Translations under genes and position numbers: made by a program
Notes under the pieces: generated by a model
What the model was told of the DNA's origin: nothing
The model's database searches: none
The model's input: only the letters and a program-made list of their open reading frames with translations
Assembly (NCBI GenBank): GCA_905221605.1
Contig: CAJNDS010000635.1
Coordinates: 860,243-924,242, forward strand
Source: Symbiodinium natans
Lineage: Eukaryota > Sar > Dinophyceae > Suessiales > Symbiodiniaceae
Direction of reading: 5' to 3'
Length of the DNA stretch: 64,000 bases
Shown: in pieces, positions 24,310 to 35,941 of the stretch
Position numbering within the stretch: the first letter of the stretch is position 1
Layout: every line of letters begins with the position of its first letter

Positions 24310-27300
24310 ATGCAGCTTCCATGGACAGAGCACTGGAAAGCACTTTCCCTTGGCGCCGGAAGTTTAATCACTTTGCTTTGGATCCGGCGGTTGTCGAGGC
24401 AGCCTTGGGCACCCTTCTGGGCAGAGTGGGCGATTGCTCAAATCCTTTGGCGTGATGGGGTCCGGCGGATGCTTGCCCCCTCTGCAGACGACGGCACCCT
24501 GTCTCTCAGCTTCTGGGAGAGGCTTCAGCGAGTCGCCGAGCTGCGGGCCATCCTGGGCTTAGAGAGGCTTCATCAAATCGATGCTGCCCGTCGAAAGCAC
24601 GAGGGCGATGGCTGGGGCAAGACTACGGGGACACATCACATGCAGCACTTGCCTGGCCTCGTCTTCCGTGGCGAGGACCAGGAGGCCGCACGAGAAGCGC
24701 TGAGGCGCAGTGCACGGATCTTCGGGGACCCGTTGGAGGGCCTCCGCCTGCACCAAGACTGGGAGAGAACGCCCATCATCAAGGACCTGGTCCTTGTTGG
24801 GGGTGGCCACTCCCACGTGAACGTCCTGCGCATGCTTGGAATGGAGCCCTTGCCAGGAGTGCGCGTGACGCTGGTGACGCGTGATGTGGAAACTCCCTAC
24901 AGTGGCATGCTGCCGGCACATATAGCAGGCACATACACGAGGCGAGAGTGCCACCTGGACCTCAACGTTTTGGCACGCTTCGCGAGAGTCCGTTTGATTC
25001 ATGCAACGGTTGAAAGCATCGATCTGCAAAAGAAACATGTCTACCTCAAGGAAGACCGGCCGCCCATTGCATATGACATACTGTCAATCAACATCGGTTC
25101 AGCTCCAAAGGTACAGACAGATGCCTCCAAGGAGAACATCACTGCTGTAAAGCCGATCGACAGCTTCGGCGCTCGATGGGATGACTTGCTGACAAGGGTT
25201 CCCTCCTGGACTGGGTCACGCCGCTTGCTGGTGGTAGGTGGGGGTGCTGGTGGCTTTGAGCTGGCATCCACCATGCATGCCCGTCTGGCCAGCGAGCTCG
25301 CGCGGTTGGGAAGCACGGCTCGGATCACTGTGGGCCTTGTCACCAGGAGCGGGCTCTTGCCGCAGCATACCCCAGGAGCAAGGGCACTGGCCGAGAAGGC
25401 GCTGAAGCAGCGAGGTATCCAAGTCTACACGGGATACGACGTGACGCATGCCGAAGCTGGAGTCCTGCACTGCAGCGATGGCAAGACACTGAATTACGAC
25501 GACTGTATCTGGTGCACTCAAGGCTCCCCCCAGCACTGGGTCGCTTCATGTGGGCTCTGCACTGATGAAAATGGCTTCCTCCTGGTTGATCAGCAGATGC
25601 GATGCAGGCCCAAGGACCCCAAGGGTGGAACTCTGGACAGCCCTGTTTTCGCGGGCGGGGACATCGCGTCGGTGGAAGGCCACCCTCGGCCAAAGGCAGG
25701 CGTCTTTGCTGTCATGGCCGGGATGGTTCTGTGGATAAACATCCGTGCCAGCCTGACTGGTGAGAAGTTGGTGACGTACTGGCCGCAGCAGTCCTTCTTG
25801 GGACTCCTGAATCTGGGTGATGGCACCTGTATTGCATCCAGGGGTACACTTGCAACTGAAGGAGAGTGGCTGTGGGGACTGAAGGACTGGATTGACAGGC
25901 GTTGGATGTGGAACTACTTCGAGGGTTTGCCAGAGATGCCTGCATCTCTCAATGTCGGCTCAGCAGGTCTTGCTGTGGCCAATGCTGCTGGAGGCTCGGC
26001 CGCCGCCCTGCTGAAGCATTCCGTCATGCGCTGTGGGGGCTGTGGAGCAAAGGTGGGTGCCACTACGCTGGAGAGAGCCATGTCCCGAGTGGACCTTCCC
26101 AAACAACCCACACAGGAAGCCAAGGCCTGGAAACGTTTTTGAAAGCTTTCATTTTGCACTTCGGGAACTTCAGGGAAGTTCGCCGGTAATCGCCGGTAGT
26201 CGCCGGTGGTCGCCGAGCGATTGCCGTAAGCGTGCATAAGCTTGCCCTCAGCTCTCCAGTCGGAGGTAGACGCAGTCAAGGTAGGAGGCGTGAATGGGCT
26301 TCAGAGAGATTTCCCATGCTGCGACATGCACTGACCAGTCACGCACCTCGACATAGCCCCCTGAGGCGGAGGTCATCATTGGAGCAGGTGATGATGCAGC
26401 TGTGGTGGATCTCAGCGCTGACGGCGGAGGTAAAGTCTCATCGGTGCAGACGATCGACTTCTTCCGTAGCTTTCTCGGAGATCCCTATCAATTCGGGTGC
26501 ATCGCGGCTGTGCATGCGCTCAGTGACTGCGAGGCGATGGGTGCCATACCCCAGACTGCTTTGGCCTTGGTCCAGATCCCCTTTGCTTCGGAAGACAAAC
26601 AAGAGGAAGACGTGGTGCAGCTGATGGCCGGGGCGGCTTCGGCACTAAAGAGAGCGGGCTGCGCCTTGGTTGGTGGACACACATGCGAATCGCACGAGCT
26701 TGGATTGGGCTTTGCTATTTCCGGACGCTTGCCGGGCGGTAGCAGCACGGCCATGACCAAGGTGGCCATGCGGCCCGGAGACGCGCTTGTCCTAACGAAG
26801 CCGTTGGGAACGGGCACCCTGTTTGCTGCGGACATGCGCGCGAAAGCCCGGGGCCCATGGATCGCCGCAGCATTGCGCAGCATGACCGCCTCCAACAAGG
26901 ACGCTGCCGCGGTGCTTCGCTCGCAGGGCGCCCTGGCGTGTACGGACGTCACAGGCTTCGGCCTCATCGGTCATCTTGTCGACGCGTGGCCGGTACCCTT
27001 TGCCCATCTTATGCCTATCTCCCTTTTTTGTTGCTAGTGCCCATCCTTTGCCCTCCATGGTCTCACTATTCTCGCTCTCAACGGTCACTAGGGCCTCTGT
27101 GCTGGAGAGCTGAGGAGATGTGCCGCCAGTCCGGCGTGACGGCTACGCTGCAACTCTCACAGATTCCGTTGTACGAGGGTGCGGTCGACTGCCTTAGGAT
27201 GGGTATCGAGAGTTCCCTTCAGCCTGCCAACGTCAGACTCCGCAGAGCCGTGGCAAACCACGACGAGGCCAGGCCAATCCGTTCCATCTGTAGGATCAGA

Positions 27301-27617
27301 GGCAGAGGCTCCTCAGAGGTAAGCTCGATCGGATCCGATCGAAAGTCTCAAGAAACGTGTTCCCACCGGCTACAGCTCCCTGCACAGCTTGCGCAAAGGT
27401 GCGGGGCCACGTAGAGTATCCTCTCCTCTTCGATCCTCAGACTTCCGGTGGGCTGCTTGCAGCTGTCCCCCGGGAACATGCGGACGCCTGTGCCACTCGG
27501 ACTCGCATGAACAGGTTTTGGCTGGAAGTTAAGAAAACCGGGGAATCCATACAAATCTGAAGCAGCGCTTCGGCCACGCGGCTGAAGTGCGAGAGCTGCG
27601 TATGCGGATATATGCGA

Positions 27618-27648
<31 letters not shown>

Positions 27649-27882
27649 ATATGTATATATAAATATAAATATAAATATAAATATAAATATAAATATAAAT
27701 ATAAATATAAATATAAATATAAATATAAATATAAATATAAATATAAATATATATATATATATATGCGGCATGAGGTTTCGGAGTTGCGAGCTTCCGGTGC
27801 ACCCCGGGCGGCCATCATTGGATTCATTGGTGTGAGGACCTCAGAGCTGGTGCTTCCTGGCACATTGACTGCTGACTGCTAA
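24310..27882 (+). CDS. selD: Pyridine-nucleotide-disulfide oxidoreductase/selenophosphate synthetase (SelD) fusion
   Basis: SelD makes selenophosphate from selenide and ATP for selenoprotein synthesis. Exons are 24310-26118, 26372-26985, 27108-27267, 27399-27491 and 27775-27882, which join in phase to 927 residues. Residues 1 to about 155 are a family-unlike extension with a hydrophobic stretch near residues 12-26. The oxidoreductase part has GGGHSHV at 164-170, GGGAGG at 310-315 and FAGGDIA at 447-453. SelD starts at [11 protein letters not shown], with the catalytic-position Cys at 578 and Lys at 581, so this is a Cys form and not a Sec form. Later come [26 protein letters not shown] and DPQTSGGLL, all SelD signatures. 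Introns 1, 3 and 4 have GC donors; intron 2 is GT-AG. Fusions of this type are known in algae and some bacteria. The ATG at 24310 is the only in-frame start seen, and an upstream exon is possible. Confidence 0.93.
27617..27764. repeat. AT and ATAAAT microsatellite inside SelD intron 4
   Basis: (AT)n, ATGTAT units, about sixteen ATAAAT units and a final (AT)n fill more than half of the 283-bp last intron of the SelD fusion. The Ile/Tyr/Asn-rich open frames here on both strands are repeat artefacts. Confidence 0.97.
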
Positions 27883-27943
27883 ATAGCAACTGCTAAATAG
27901 CAACTGCTAAATAGCAACTGCAAAATAGCAACTGCTAAATAGC
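27869..27943. repeat. 14-bp tandem repeat over the SelD stop codon
   Basis: The unit ACTGCTAAATAGCA (one copy changed to ACTGCAAAATAGCA) repeats about five times. The in-frame TAA stop of the SelD fusion (27880-27882) lies within the first unit. Confidence 0.92.
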
Positions 27944-29400
27944 ATTAAATAACACACTCAACTGCGGTGGCCTGGTATGAGTGATCGTTCTTGGCTTGAG
28001 CAGGCCGCAGCGGCAACAGATCCATCTGAGCTGATCACCGTGAAAGTGTAAACGACGGCAAGACAAGCACAGTCTTCAATTTTTCTGCCTGTTGGGCCTA
28101 GCTTCGAGGAAAAAGTTGCCCCGGCAACGATTCTTGGGGACTTCGTGCTTGCTGCGTGCCACTCAAGCTCTTATGTCGTCAGGCTTTGGACTACACCCTC
28201 AAGACGTATGCTTTCGGGCTGCTTCCGCAGAGGCTGCAGCCGAGCTGGAAGCACCGGGGGTGCGGTGGGTGTCTGCAGTAGTTCGGCACAACAGCCACCT
28301 GTCATGCTTGGTGTCGGTGACTTTGCCAGCGGGATTTGCTCGGAAGGTCTTCCCAGAGCGACCTATGCAAGGACATCTGGAGTCTCAACGCATCCCAGAA
28401 GCCCAGTGCTCATGGTGCTCATCGTGCTCATAGACCTTTACATCGCCCTGTCTCGCAGGAGGACATGCAGGGTGGCCGGCTGAGACTAGACACAGAAAGT
28501 AGGGACGCACGGCTTGCCAGCCGCCCCGCTTTAAGACTCCAAAGCCGAGGCTTAGAAGACTGGAGCCACTGGAGCTGCGTGCCGACCCCGACCGAGATCC
28601 CGGGTGCGCGCGATGCTCAGAAACAACAGTTCGGGGGAGCATCTCCCGCTCTCTCTCTCCCTCGCTCTCTCGCGCACTCTCTCACTCTCTCTCTCTCTCT
28701 CTTTCTCTTTCTCGCTTTCTCCTTGTAGGGCAGGGAAGGAATGTGCCGCGATGAGAGCACTCTCTTAAACTGCTTCCCAGACCCTCCAAGCCCTTCCAGT
28801 TGAAGCCCCAAACCGAAAACCCCAAACCCTAAACCCTAGCAATCCCTTGGGTGGCGAAACCTGAGGCCTGGATTCACCACGCTTGCTGGAGGAGAAGATG
28901 GCTGCCTTGGCATCACTCCCGAGGCTTTGGCCTAGGGTTTTGGGGTTTTAGGGTTTGGGGTTTAGGGCTTGGGGTTGGTTTTGGGTTTTTTTCCACAATG
29001 GAGCCATCATAAGCCACATGCTTGTATCCAGGTATGACATTAAGTGTTTTTCTGGTTCAAACTTACAAACACGTTTGTGGTCAGCTTCCTGCTTTGATAG
29101 GTTTTTTTGTGGATGTCTCTCTCTCTCTCTCTCCCTCTCGCTCTCTTACTCTCCCTCCCTCCCTCCTCCAATTGGCTCTTCCCACCTGTTAGGGCGATGT
29201 GCACCGCTGGGTGGCTGCCAGCAACACTGGCAAAGTGGTTTGGTCCTCAAGCACAAGAAAGTGGCCCCACGGATCTTGATTGGATCAGCCTGAGCTCCTT
29301 CTTGTCGCCTGCTTTGCAGCAGAAACTTTTCGCTCTGAGGCACGTGGCTTTGCGATGGAATGGTCGCTGACGGTGTTGAAGGACGAGGCATGAGCATCTG
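27944..29400. other. No firmly assignable gene; CT microsatellites and telomere-like fragments
   Basis: (CT)n tracts lie at about 28646-28722 and 29116-29166. CCCTAAACCC and GGGTTTAGGG fragments occur at about 28808-28840 and 28930-28975. Two + segments look coding: about 28105-28200 (EEKVAPATILGDFVLAACHS) and about 28300-28385 (VMLGVGDFASGICSEGLPRA). I do not recognise the protein. Confidence 0.4.
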
Positions 29401-29404
29401 GGAA

Positions 29405-30066
29405 GATGGGCTAGGGCTTCTTCGGGTGTAGGGCTTGTAGGGTTCCGGGTTTTTTTACGGTTTTGGGTTTAGGGTTTTTAGGGTTTTGAGTTCATGGGTT
29501 TGCAGGGTTTAGGGCTTAGGGTTTTTCAAGGGTTGAGGGCTGCGGGGTTTTTAGGGTTTAGGGTTCTTAGGGGTTTTTAGGGTTTAGGGTTTTTTCTGGG
29601 CATAGGGCTGGGTTTTGAGTTTAGGGTTTAGGGTTGAGGGTTTAGGGTTTAGGGTTTAGGGTTTAGGGTTTAGGGGGTTAGGGGTTGGGGGTCAGGGGTT
29701 AGGGGTTAGGGGCTAGGGGCTAGAGGTTAGGGTCTAGGGTCTAGGGTCTAGGGTTTAGGGTTTAGGGTTTAGGGTTTAGGGTTTAGGGTTTAGGGTTTAG
29801 GGTTTAGGGTTTTGTTTAGGGATTAGGGTTTCTTTTTGGGTTTAGGATTAGGGCTTATTTGCCAACACAACGCTCGCATGATGGCTTCGAAAAAGAATGA
29901 AGGGGGGGGGGGGGGGGGGCGTTGGGGGCCCCATTTGCACAGACAATGCTCGCATGATGGGTTTGACAAAACAAATGCCTATGTTTAGGGGTTTGCAGGG
30001 TTTAGGGTTTAGGGTTCTTGACGGTTTGGATTCATTACGGTTTAGGGCTTAGGAGTGTAGGGGTTA
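29405..30066 (+). repeat. Interstitial telomere-type repeat block (TTTAGGG)n
   Basis: Perfect runs of GGGTTTA lie at about 29635-29675 and 29750-29812, embedded in several hundred bases of degenerate variants (GGGTTAGGGG, GGGTCTAGGG, GGGTTTTTAGG). TTTAGGG is the plant-type telomere repeat and is also reported for dinoflagellates. All copies are G-rich on the + strand. A G homopolymer follows at 29902-29919, then a short second patch near 29990-30020. Confidence 0.95.
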
Positions 30067-32390
30067 GTGTCTTCGGGGTTTGACGTTGAGGGTTGCATCT
30101 GGAGACACGCTTGCCAGGGCTTCAGGACCATGCTTGCCTTTCTGCATTTCTTGCTTCTCCGAGAGGCTGGACAGAAGCTGCAGCTGCGCGATGTAGCTCG
30201 GCCCTCGCCATGAGACCAGAATCACGAGTCGCGCAGCATTGCACGAGCTGCTTTCTCGCCACGCTCAGGCTTTGGGTTTTGGCCACGGCAGGCTTGCATG
30301 CGCTTGGTATGCTGGGGCTTGGGGGGATTGTTTAGGTTGCTGTTTCTTCGGTGCGCACATCGGGCATTGGTCTTTGAGCATGCTCGTCCATGAGTACACG
30401 ACACTGTATGTACTTTCTTACCGTTACTACCCTTGGTTTCTTTACCAAGCTTATGCGCTCCTTCTTTTCCTTGACCTTGCTGCCTCGACTCGTTCGCCTA
30501 CGACTTGCTGTCCTGCGGATGCTTGGACTGAGAAGTGTTCCACTGAAGCGCCTCCTACGCCACCTTCGTCCCATCGGTTTGGCCAAAATCGCAGATGATT
30601 CCCAAGTTCTGTGTGTAGGATGGTGTAGGACGGCGTAGGCTTCATTCGCATCCATGCAGGACTGCGTTTGTTGCCGCTCTAAGCCCTGCTCTCCATGGAG
30701 CTGGGTTCTTTTTCCCTGTGGGATGCTGTTGTGCATTGTTGTTGGTCGTTGCTTCCAGCACTTTTCCGAGACGTTCCAGGAACGGTTTCCTCCTCAACAA
30801 ATCTGTGCGGTTGCTGGGCAATGCTCAGCTCCTCGGAGCCGCATATCAGAAGAACAAGAAGAAGAAGAAGTACAAGAGCAAGAAGAAGAATAAGAAGAAG
30901 AAGAAGAAGACGACGGGATGCTGTGGGCAGGACAGGTGGCAGCCGCATCGCTGCCATCGCGCTCATGGACAGCGGCGACGTGTTTTCGTCGCAGGCCCAT
31001 TCGGCTTCAGGGTTGTCGTTGTGTTCAATACATGCTATAGGCATCTTCAGGTGCTACAAGTTGATTTGCGCTCTGTGCTTGCCTGGGCTCTGGGAGATGG
31101 CGGGAGGCGTGGTATGCGGACGGCGGCGACGGTTCCGAGGGCAGTCGCCCCCTCGCATGCCCAGATTGGAGGCAGAGGCCGGAAGTTCATGCACAGTGCA
31201 TAAGAATTCACGCATACGCAATGTTGCAGCGCGTGGAGATCCCGAAATCTATGCCCGTTCCAGTTACTCGAGAGTTGCCCTGCCCAAGGCCAGGTCTCCA
31301 TGCGACCCTGGTGCCTCCCTCGGATACGATCTCACGTTGACGTGACACCGTGGGCCATCTGCAGCCTGTGCCTCCGGATTCCTGATGGATTCCAACAACC
31401 CCGCCTTCAGAGGTTGTGTCTGTCGCTTGCGGTGGCGGCTTTTGTGCTGCACTGACCGCGCGAGGGGAGCTGCTAGCACTGGGCTGAGTGGCTCAAAGCA
31501 AGGCTAAGTAGCGCTCGATGACTGCATCCTCCTCCTTATTGCTAGCTTTAGTGGAGGCCTCGGGGGCCAAGTAACACATTGTGAAGTATTTCTTGGCCTC
31601 GAAGGCCTGGGGCGAGTCCGACTGCGGCGCGCTGGGCCTTGGCGATGTGCAGCGGGCAGAAGAGCAGCTTGTCCTCATCTGCTGTGGCCTGTTTGTTGCT
31701 TGTTGCCTTTCCACTGTACTCTTGTTTTCAAGCATCCGTGCTACGGGCGCTTGTTGAATAATTGACCCAGGCCAAACCAGGGCTCTCTGGCAAGACTTGT
31801 CAGCAGCTAGTGCTCAGGATATCTGAGAATGCTAATGGCTGTGGACTGGCATAGTGGGTGTGCTTGAACATTCCTCGAAATATCTGCCGTAGGCTGGGTA
31901 GGCTGGGCTACTGAGGATCCAAAGGCCAAGGACTCACAGCAAGAACTCGGAGGAGAGGAGAGGATTGGCTGGGTCCCGCGCCCCTTAGGGCGCTTAATCA
32001 GAGATTTGCAAAACATCGCAAGCCGCACGGACGCGAAGCTTAGATTTCACAGAAACAAAGGCAGCAACGGGCGGAGCACATTTTGACACACAAGAGGTTT
32101 GTCGGGGCAGTTGCATCGTGTTGTTTGTGGCGGTTTGAATGTTTTGCCAATTTGTTCACTCTGAAGGCCCTCACTGGTGCAGGGAGAGCTGGCGCGGCGC
32201 CGTGTGGCAGCCTGATGCCCAGCTTTGCCCGGCTTTCCCGAAGATGGCTGAAATTACAAGTGGTCTGCATGTGCTACCTTGCAATAATTGTTGCTTAAAG
32301 ATGCATGACAAGATTATAGCGCAACGGGCAATTGGCGTTGACTTGGGGATTTGTACTAGTCATGTTCTCAGAAGAGCCAATCGCCGCCAG
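30067..32390. other. No assignable gene; AAG microsatellite at 30851-30912
   Basis: An (AAG)n-like tract gives Lys-, Arg- or Glu-rich runs in the three + frames (all open, around 30718-31203), so none can be trusted as a gene. One frame continues beyond the tract with ordinary composition (RDAVGRTGGSRIAAIALMDS), which may be an exon. The rest shows no recognisable family. Confidence 0.4.
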
Positions 32391-32394
32391 TTGT

Positions 32395-35055
32395 CCACCA
32401 TGTGTTCTTCGCTGTTCTGCACACAGAGAATCTGTTTGCTGTGATGATCTGGGATTGACTTGGAGGTTTCCAACGATTGTGTGACTTGATGCACCCAATT
32501 CGTACCATGCTGGTCGTATTCGGGTCGGGATGATGCTGCAGCCAGCAGGCAGTCTGTCCTGGGACGAAGAAAGGACAAGCACATAGCAGAAGCTGCCTGG
32601 CAGCGGCAAGTGGTGTTGACCACATCAATCTTTGAGGCTGAGGACTTGCACTGCTTCAGTTGAGATGGCATATGTTCAGAATTTGTTGCGCAAGCTCCAA
32701 GAATTTGGCGATTGCGGTGCCGCTCGCCAGATTCCCGTCGTTTGCGAACAGAGGCCCGAGGATTTTATCGAGCACGTCTGAATTCAGAGTTCGGCCACGT
32801 GTTCTTCGCAGTTCTCCACACTTAGAAGCTGCTGTGATGAACTGAGACGGCCGTGTCTGTTTTGTGACGTTTGCGTGGCTGGATGCTCCCGTACGGTGTC
32901 ATGCGGTCGGGTTGAGCTGCAGCGAGCAGGCAGTCTGTCCTGGGACGAAGAAATGACAAGCATATAGCAGAAGCTGCCTGGCAGCGGCAAGTGGTGTTGA
33001 CCACATCAATCTTTGAGGCTGAGGACTTGCACTGCTTCAGTTGGGATGGCATATGTTCAGAATTTGTTGCGCAAGCTCCAAGAATTTGGCGATTGCGGTG
33101 CCGCTCGCCAGATTCCCGTCGTTTGCGAACAGAGGCCCGAGGATTTTATCGAGCACGTCTGAATTCAGAGTTCGGCCACGTGTTCTTCGCAGTTCTCCAC
33201 ACTTAGAAGCTGCTGTGATAAACTGAGACGGCCGTGTCTGTTTTGTGACGTTTGCGTGGCTGGATGCTCCCGTACGGTGTCATGCGGTCGGGTTGAGCTG
33301 CAGCGAACAGGCAGTCTGTCCTGGGACGAAGAAATGACAAGCATATAGCAGAAGCTGCCTGGCAGCGGCAAGTGGTGTTGACCGCATCAATCTTTGAGGC
33401 TGAGGACTTGCACTGCTTCAGTTGAGATGGCATATGTTCAGAATTTGTTGCGCAAGCTCCAAGAATTTGGCGATTGCGGTGCCGCTCGCCAGATTCCCGT
33501 CGTTTGCGAACAGAGGCCCGAGGATTTTATCGAGCACGTCTGAATTCAGAGTTCGGCCACGTGTTCTTCGCAGTTCTCCACATTTAGAAGCTGCTGTGAT
33601 GAACTGAGACGGCCGTGTCTGTTTTGTGACGTTTGCGTGGCTGGATGCTCCCGTACGGTGTCATGCGGTCGGGTTGAGCTGCAGTGAGCAGGCAGTCTGT
33701 CCTGGGACGAAGAAAGGACAAGCATATAGCAGAAGCTGCCTGGCAGCGGCAAGTGGTGTTGACCACATCAATCTTTGAGGCTGAGGACTTGCACTGCTTC
33801 AGTTGAGATGGCATATGTTCAGAATTTGTTGCGCAAGCTCCAAGAATTTGGCGATTGCGGTGCCGCTCGCCAGATTCCCGTCGTTTGCGAACAGAGGCCC
33901 GAGGATTTTATCGAGCACGTCTGAATTCAGAGTTCGGCCACGTGTTCTTCGCAGTTCTCCACACGTAGAAGCTGATGTGATGAACTGAGACGGCCGTGTC
34001 TGTTTTGCAACGTTTGCGTGGCTGGATGCTCCCGTACGGTGTCATGCGGTCGGGTTGAGCTGCAGCGAGCAGGCAGTCTGTCCTGGGACGAAGAAATGAC
34101 AAGCATATAGCAGAAGCTGCCTGGCAGCGGCAAGTGGTGTTGACCACATCAATCTTTGAGGCTGAGGACTTGCACTGCTTCAGTTGAGATGGCATATGTT
34201 CAGAATTTGTTGCGCAAGCTCCAAGAATTTGGCGATTGCGGTGCCGCTCGCCAGATTCCCGTCGTTTGCGAACAGAGGCCCGAGGATTTTATCGAGCACA
34301 TCTGAATTCAGAGTTCGGCCACGTGTTCTTCGGAGTTCTCCACACGTAGAAGCTGCTGTGATGAACTGAGACGGCCGTGTCTGTTTTGTGACGTTTGCGT
34401 GGCTGGATGCTCCTGTACGGTGTCATGCGGTCGGGTTGAGCTGCAGCGAGCAGGCAGTCTGTCCTGGGACGAAGAAATGACAAGCATATAGCAGAAGCTG
34501 CCTGGCAGCGGCAAGTGGTGTTGACCACATCAATCTTTGAGGCTGAGGACTTGCACTGCTTCAGTTGAGATGGCATATGTTCAGAATTTGTTGCGCAAGC
34601 TCCAAGAATTTGGCGATTGCGGTGCCGCTCGCCAGATTCCCGTCGTTTGCGAACAGAGGCCCGAGGATTTTATCGAGCACGTCTGAATTCAGAGTTCGGC
34701 CACGTGTTCTTCGCAGTTCTCCACACGTAGAAGCTGCTGTGATGAACTGAGACCGCCGTGTCTGTTTTGTAACGTTTGCGTGGCTGGATGCTCCTGTACG
34801 GTGTCATGCGGTCGGGTTGAGCTGCAGCGAGCAGGCAGTCTGTCCTGGGACGAAGAAATGACAAGCATATAGCAGAAGCTGCCTGGCAGCGGCAAGTGGT
34901 GTTGACCGCATCAATCTTTGAGGCTGAGGACTTGCACTGCTTGAGTTGAGATGGTATATGTTCAGAATTTGTTGCGCAAGCTCCAAGAATTTGGAGATTG
35001 CGGTGCCGCTCTGAATTCAGAGTTCGGCCACGTGTTCTTGTCAGTTCTCCACAAC
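32395..35055. repeat. 381-bp satellite array
   Basis: A diverged first copy (about 32395-32640) is followed by nearly identical units. A fixed landmark (the GAGATGGCATATGTTCAG or GGGATGGCATATG region) recurs at about 32663, 33044, 33425, 33806, 34187 and 34568, exactly 381 bp apart, and again at about 34949. Units differ by only a few substitutions. The last unit has a deletion of about 63 bp before CTGAATTCAG. Because 381 is divisible by 3, the same small frames (61 residues on +, 68 and 76 on minus) recur in every copy. They are not evidence of coding. Confidence 0.97.
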
Positions 35056-35941
35056 GGATGCTCACCGGCCTATCGCGCAAGGCCGAGCATGGGGAGTCTT
35101 CGCTAGTTTGAAGCATGTGCTGGCCTGCCGTGGCGTCAGCATGGCAAGAGGGCTAGACTGTTGAATGCCAAAGTGGGAGCGGTTCTGCTATGGGCGGCAG
35201 CCGTTTGGCGCCCCAGTCAAGCAGCTGCTGAAGCGGTGTGCGGCGTGCAAGCCAAAATGCTCGCAGCCATGGTACGGCTGCCCCGTAGACCCGAGGACAC
35301 TTGGCTTGACTTGCATCGCCGCCGTCTGCGGCAGGCGTGGCGGTTGATGGCTGAGGCTAGTGATCAGCCCCACAGTCCCTTTCAGCCCCGGCTTTTTAAG
35401 TGGCTTGTGCGTCGGCATGGATGGATTGGGCACGCTCTCCGCATGAGAACGGAGGTTTCGCGGGCGCTGGCGTGGCGAGACAGTGAGTGGTGGCGACAGC
35501 AGCAAGGCCTGCCCGTGACAGGGGCACGCCATCCGGCAAGGTTTCATCCCAGGCGATTCGACACTGATGTGGCGCACTCTTGGCGGAGTCTGCCCCGTCG
35601 TGTGCGCGGGGGATGGCAAGCACTCTGTCTGAGCTTGCAGACAATCGCAACAGCTGGCGGTGCACAGTGCTGTTCTATCTGCGGGCCCAGCCCTGTGATG
35701 CGCGCTTGTTTCAGTGACACTGGGACTTCATGCACACATGTAGTTGTCGTTGAGAACATGCACTTTCAGTGCATGCTTGTGGAGATTTGTATCGTTCTTT
35801 GGGCCGTGCAGAGCTGCGATGCACCTCTGCCCTCGAGATATTCGCATGCTTGAGTGCTGTCTCCTCTCGCACAGCTTGGGGCAGCCTATGTTGCCTTGCA
35901 AACGCAAGGGCGTTCGCGCCCACAGGCAATCAATCAATCAA
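35056..35941 (+). mobile_element. 3' fragment of a LINE-like non-LTR retrotransposon (degenerate)
   Basis: From about 35087 one frame reads AWGVFASLKHVLACRGVSMA and hits a stop at 35162. The adjacent frame then continues with RARLLNAKVGAVLLW, VRLPRRPEDTWLDLHRR, HGWIGHALRM and ALAWRDSEWW up to about 35640. This is the region after the reverse transcriptase in non-LTR elements, so the copy is 5'-truncated and frameshifted. It ends in a short CAATCAATCAATCAA tail (35926-35940), as LINE 3' ends often do. Satellite sequence lies on both sides, showing insertion into the array. The family was assigned from pattern memory, not by search. Confidence 0.7.

Noticed and set aside
27529-27882. Ile/Tyr/Phe- and Ile/Asn-repeat frames
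   Set aside because: They read through the AT/ATAAAT microsatellite of a SelD intron. Only the last 108 nt (27775-27882) are taken as coding.
28296-28400. Actin-related protein N-terminus
   Set aside because: GDFASG and LPRATY loosely resemble the actin start, but the middle of the motif is missing and no other actin block was seen nearby.
30695-31345. Lys-, Arg- or Glu-rich protein over the AAG tract
   Set aside because: All three + frames are open across the microsatellite, so openness is not evidence of coding.
32660-34750. Recurring 61-, 68- and 76-residue frames suggesting a tandem gene family
   Set aside because: The frames recur because the 381-bp satellite unit is a multiple of three. 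They exist on both strands and match no family.
32395-35055. CRISPR-like array
   Set aside because: The repeat unit is 381 bp with no unique spacers, and the genome context is eukaryotic.
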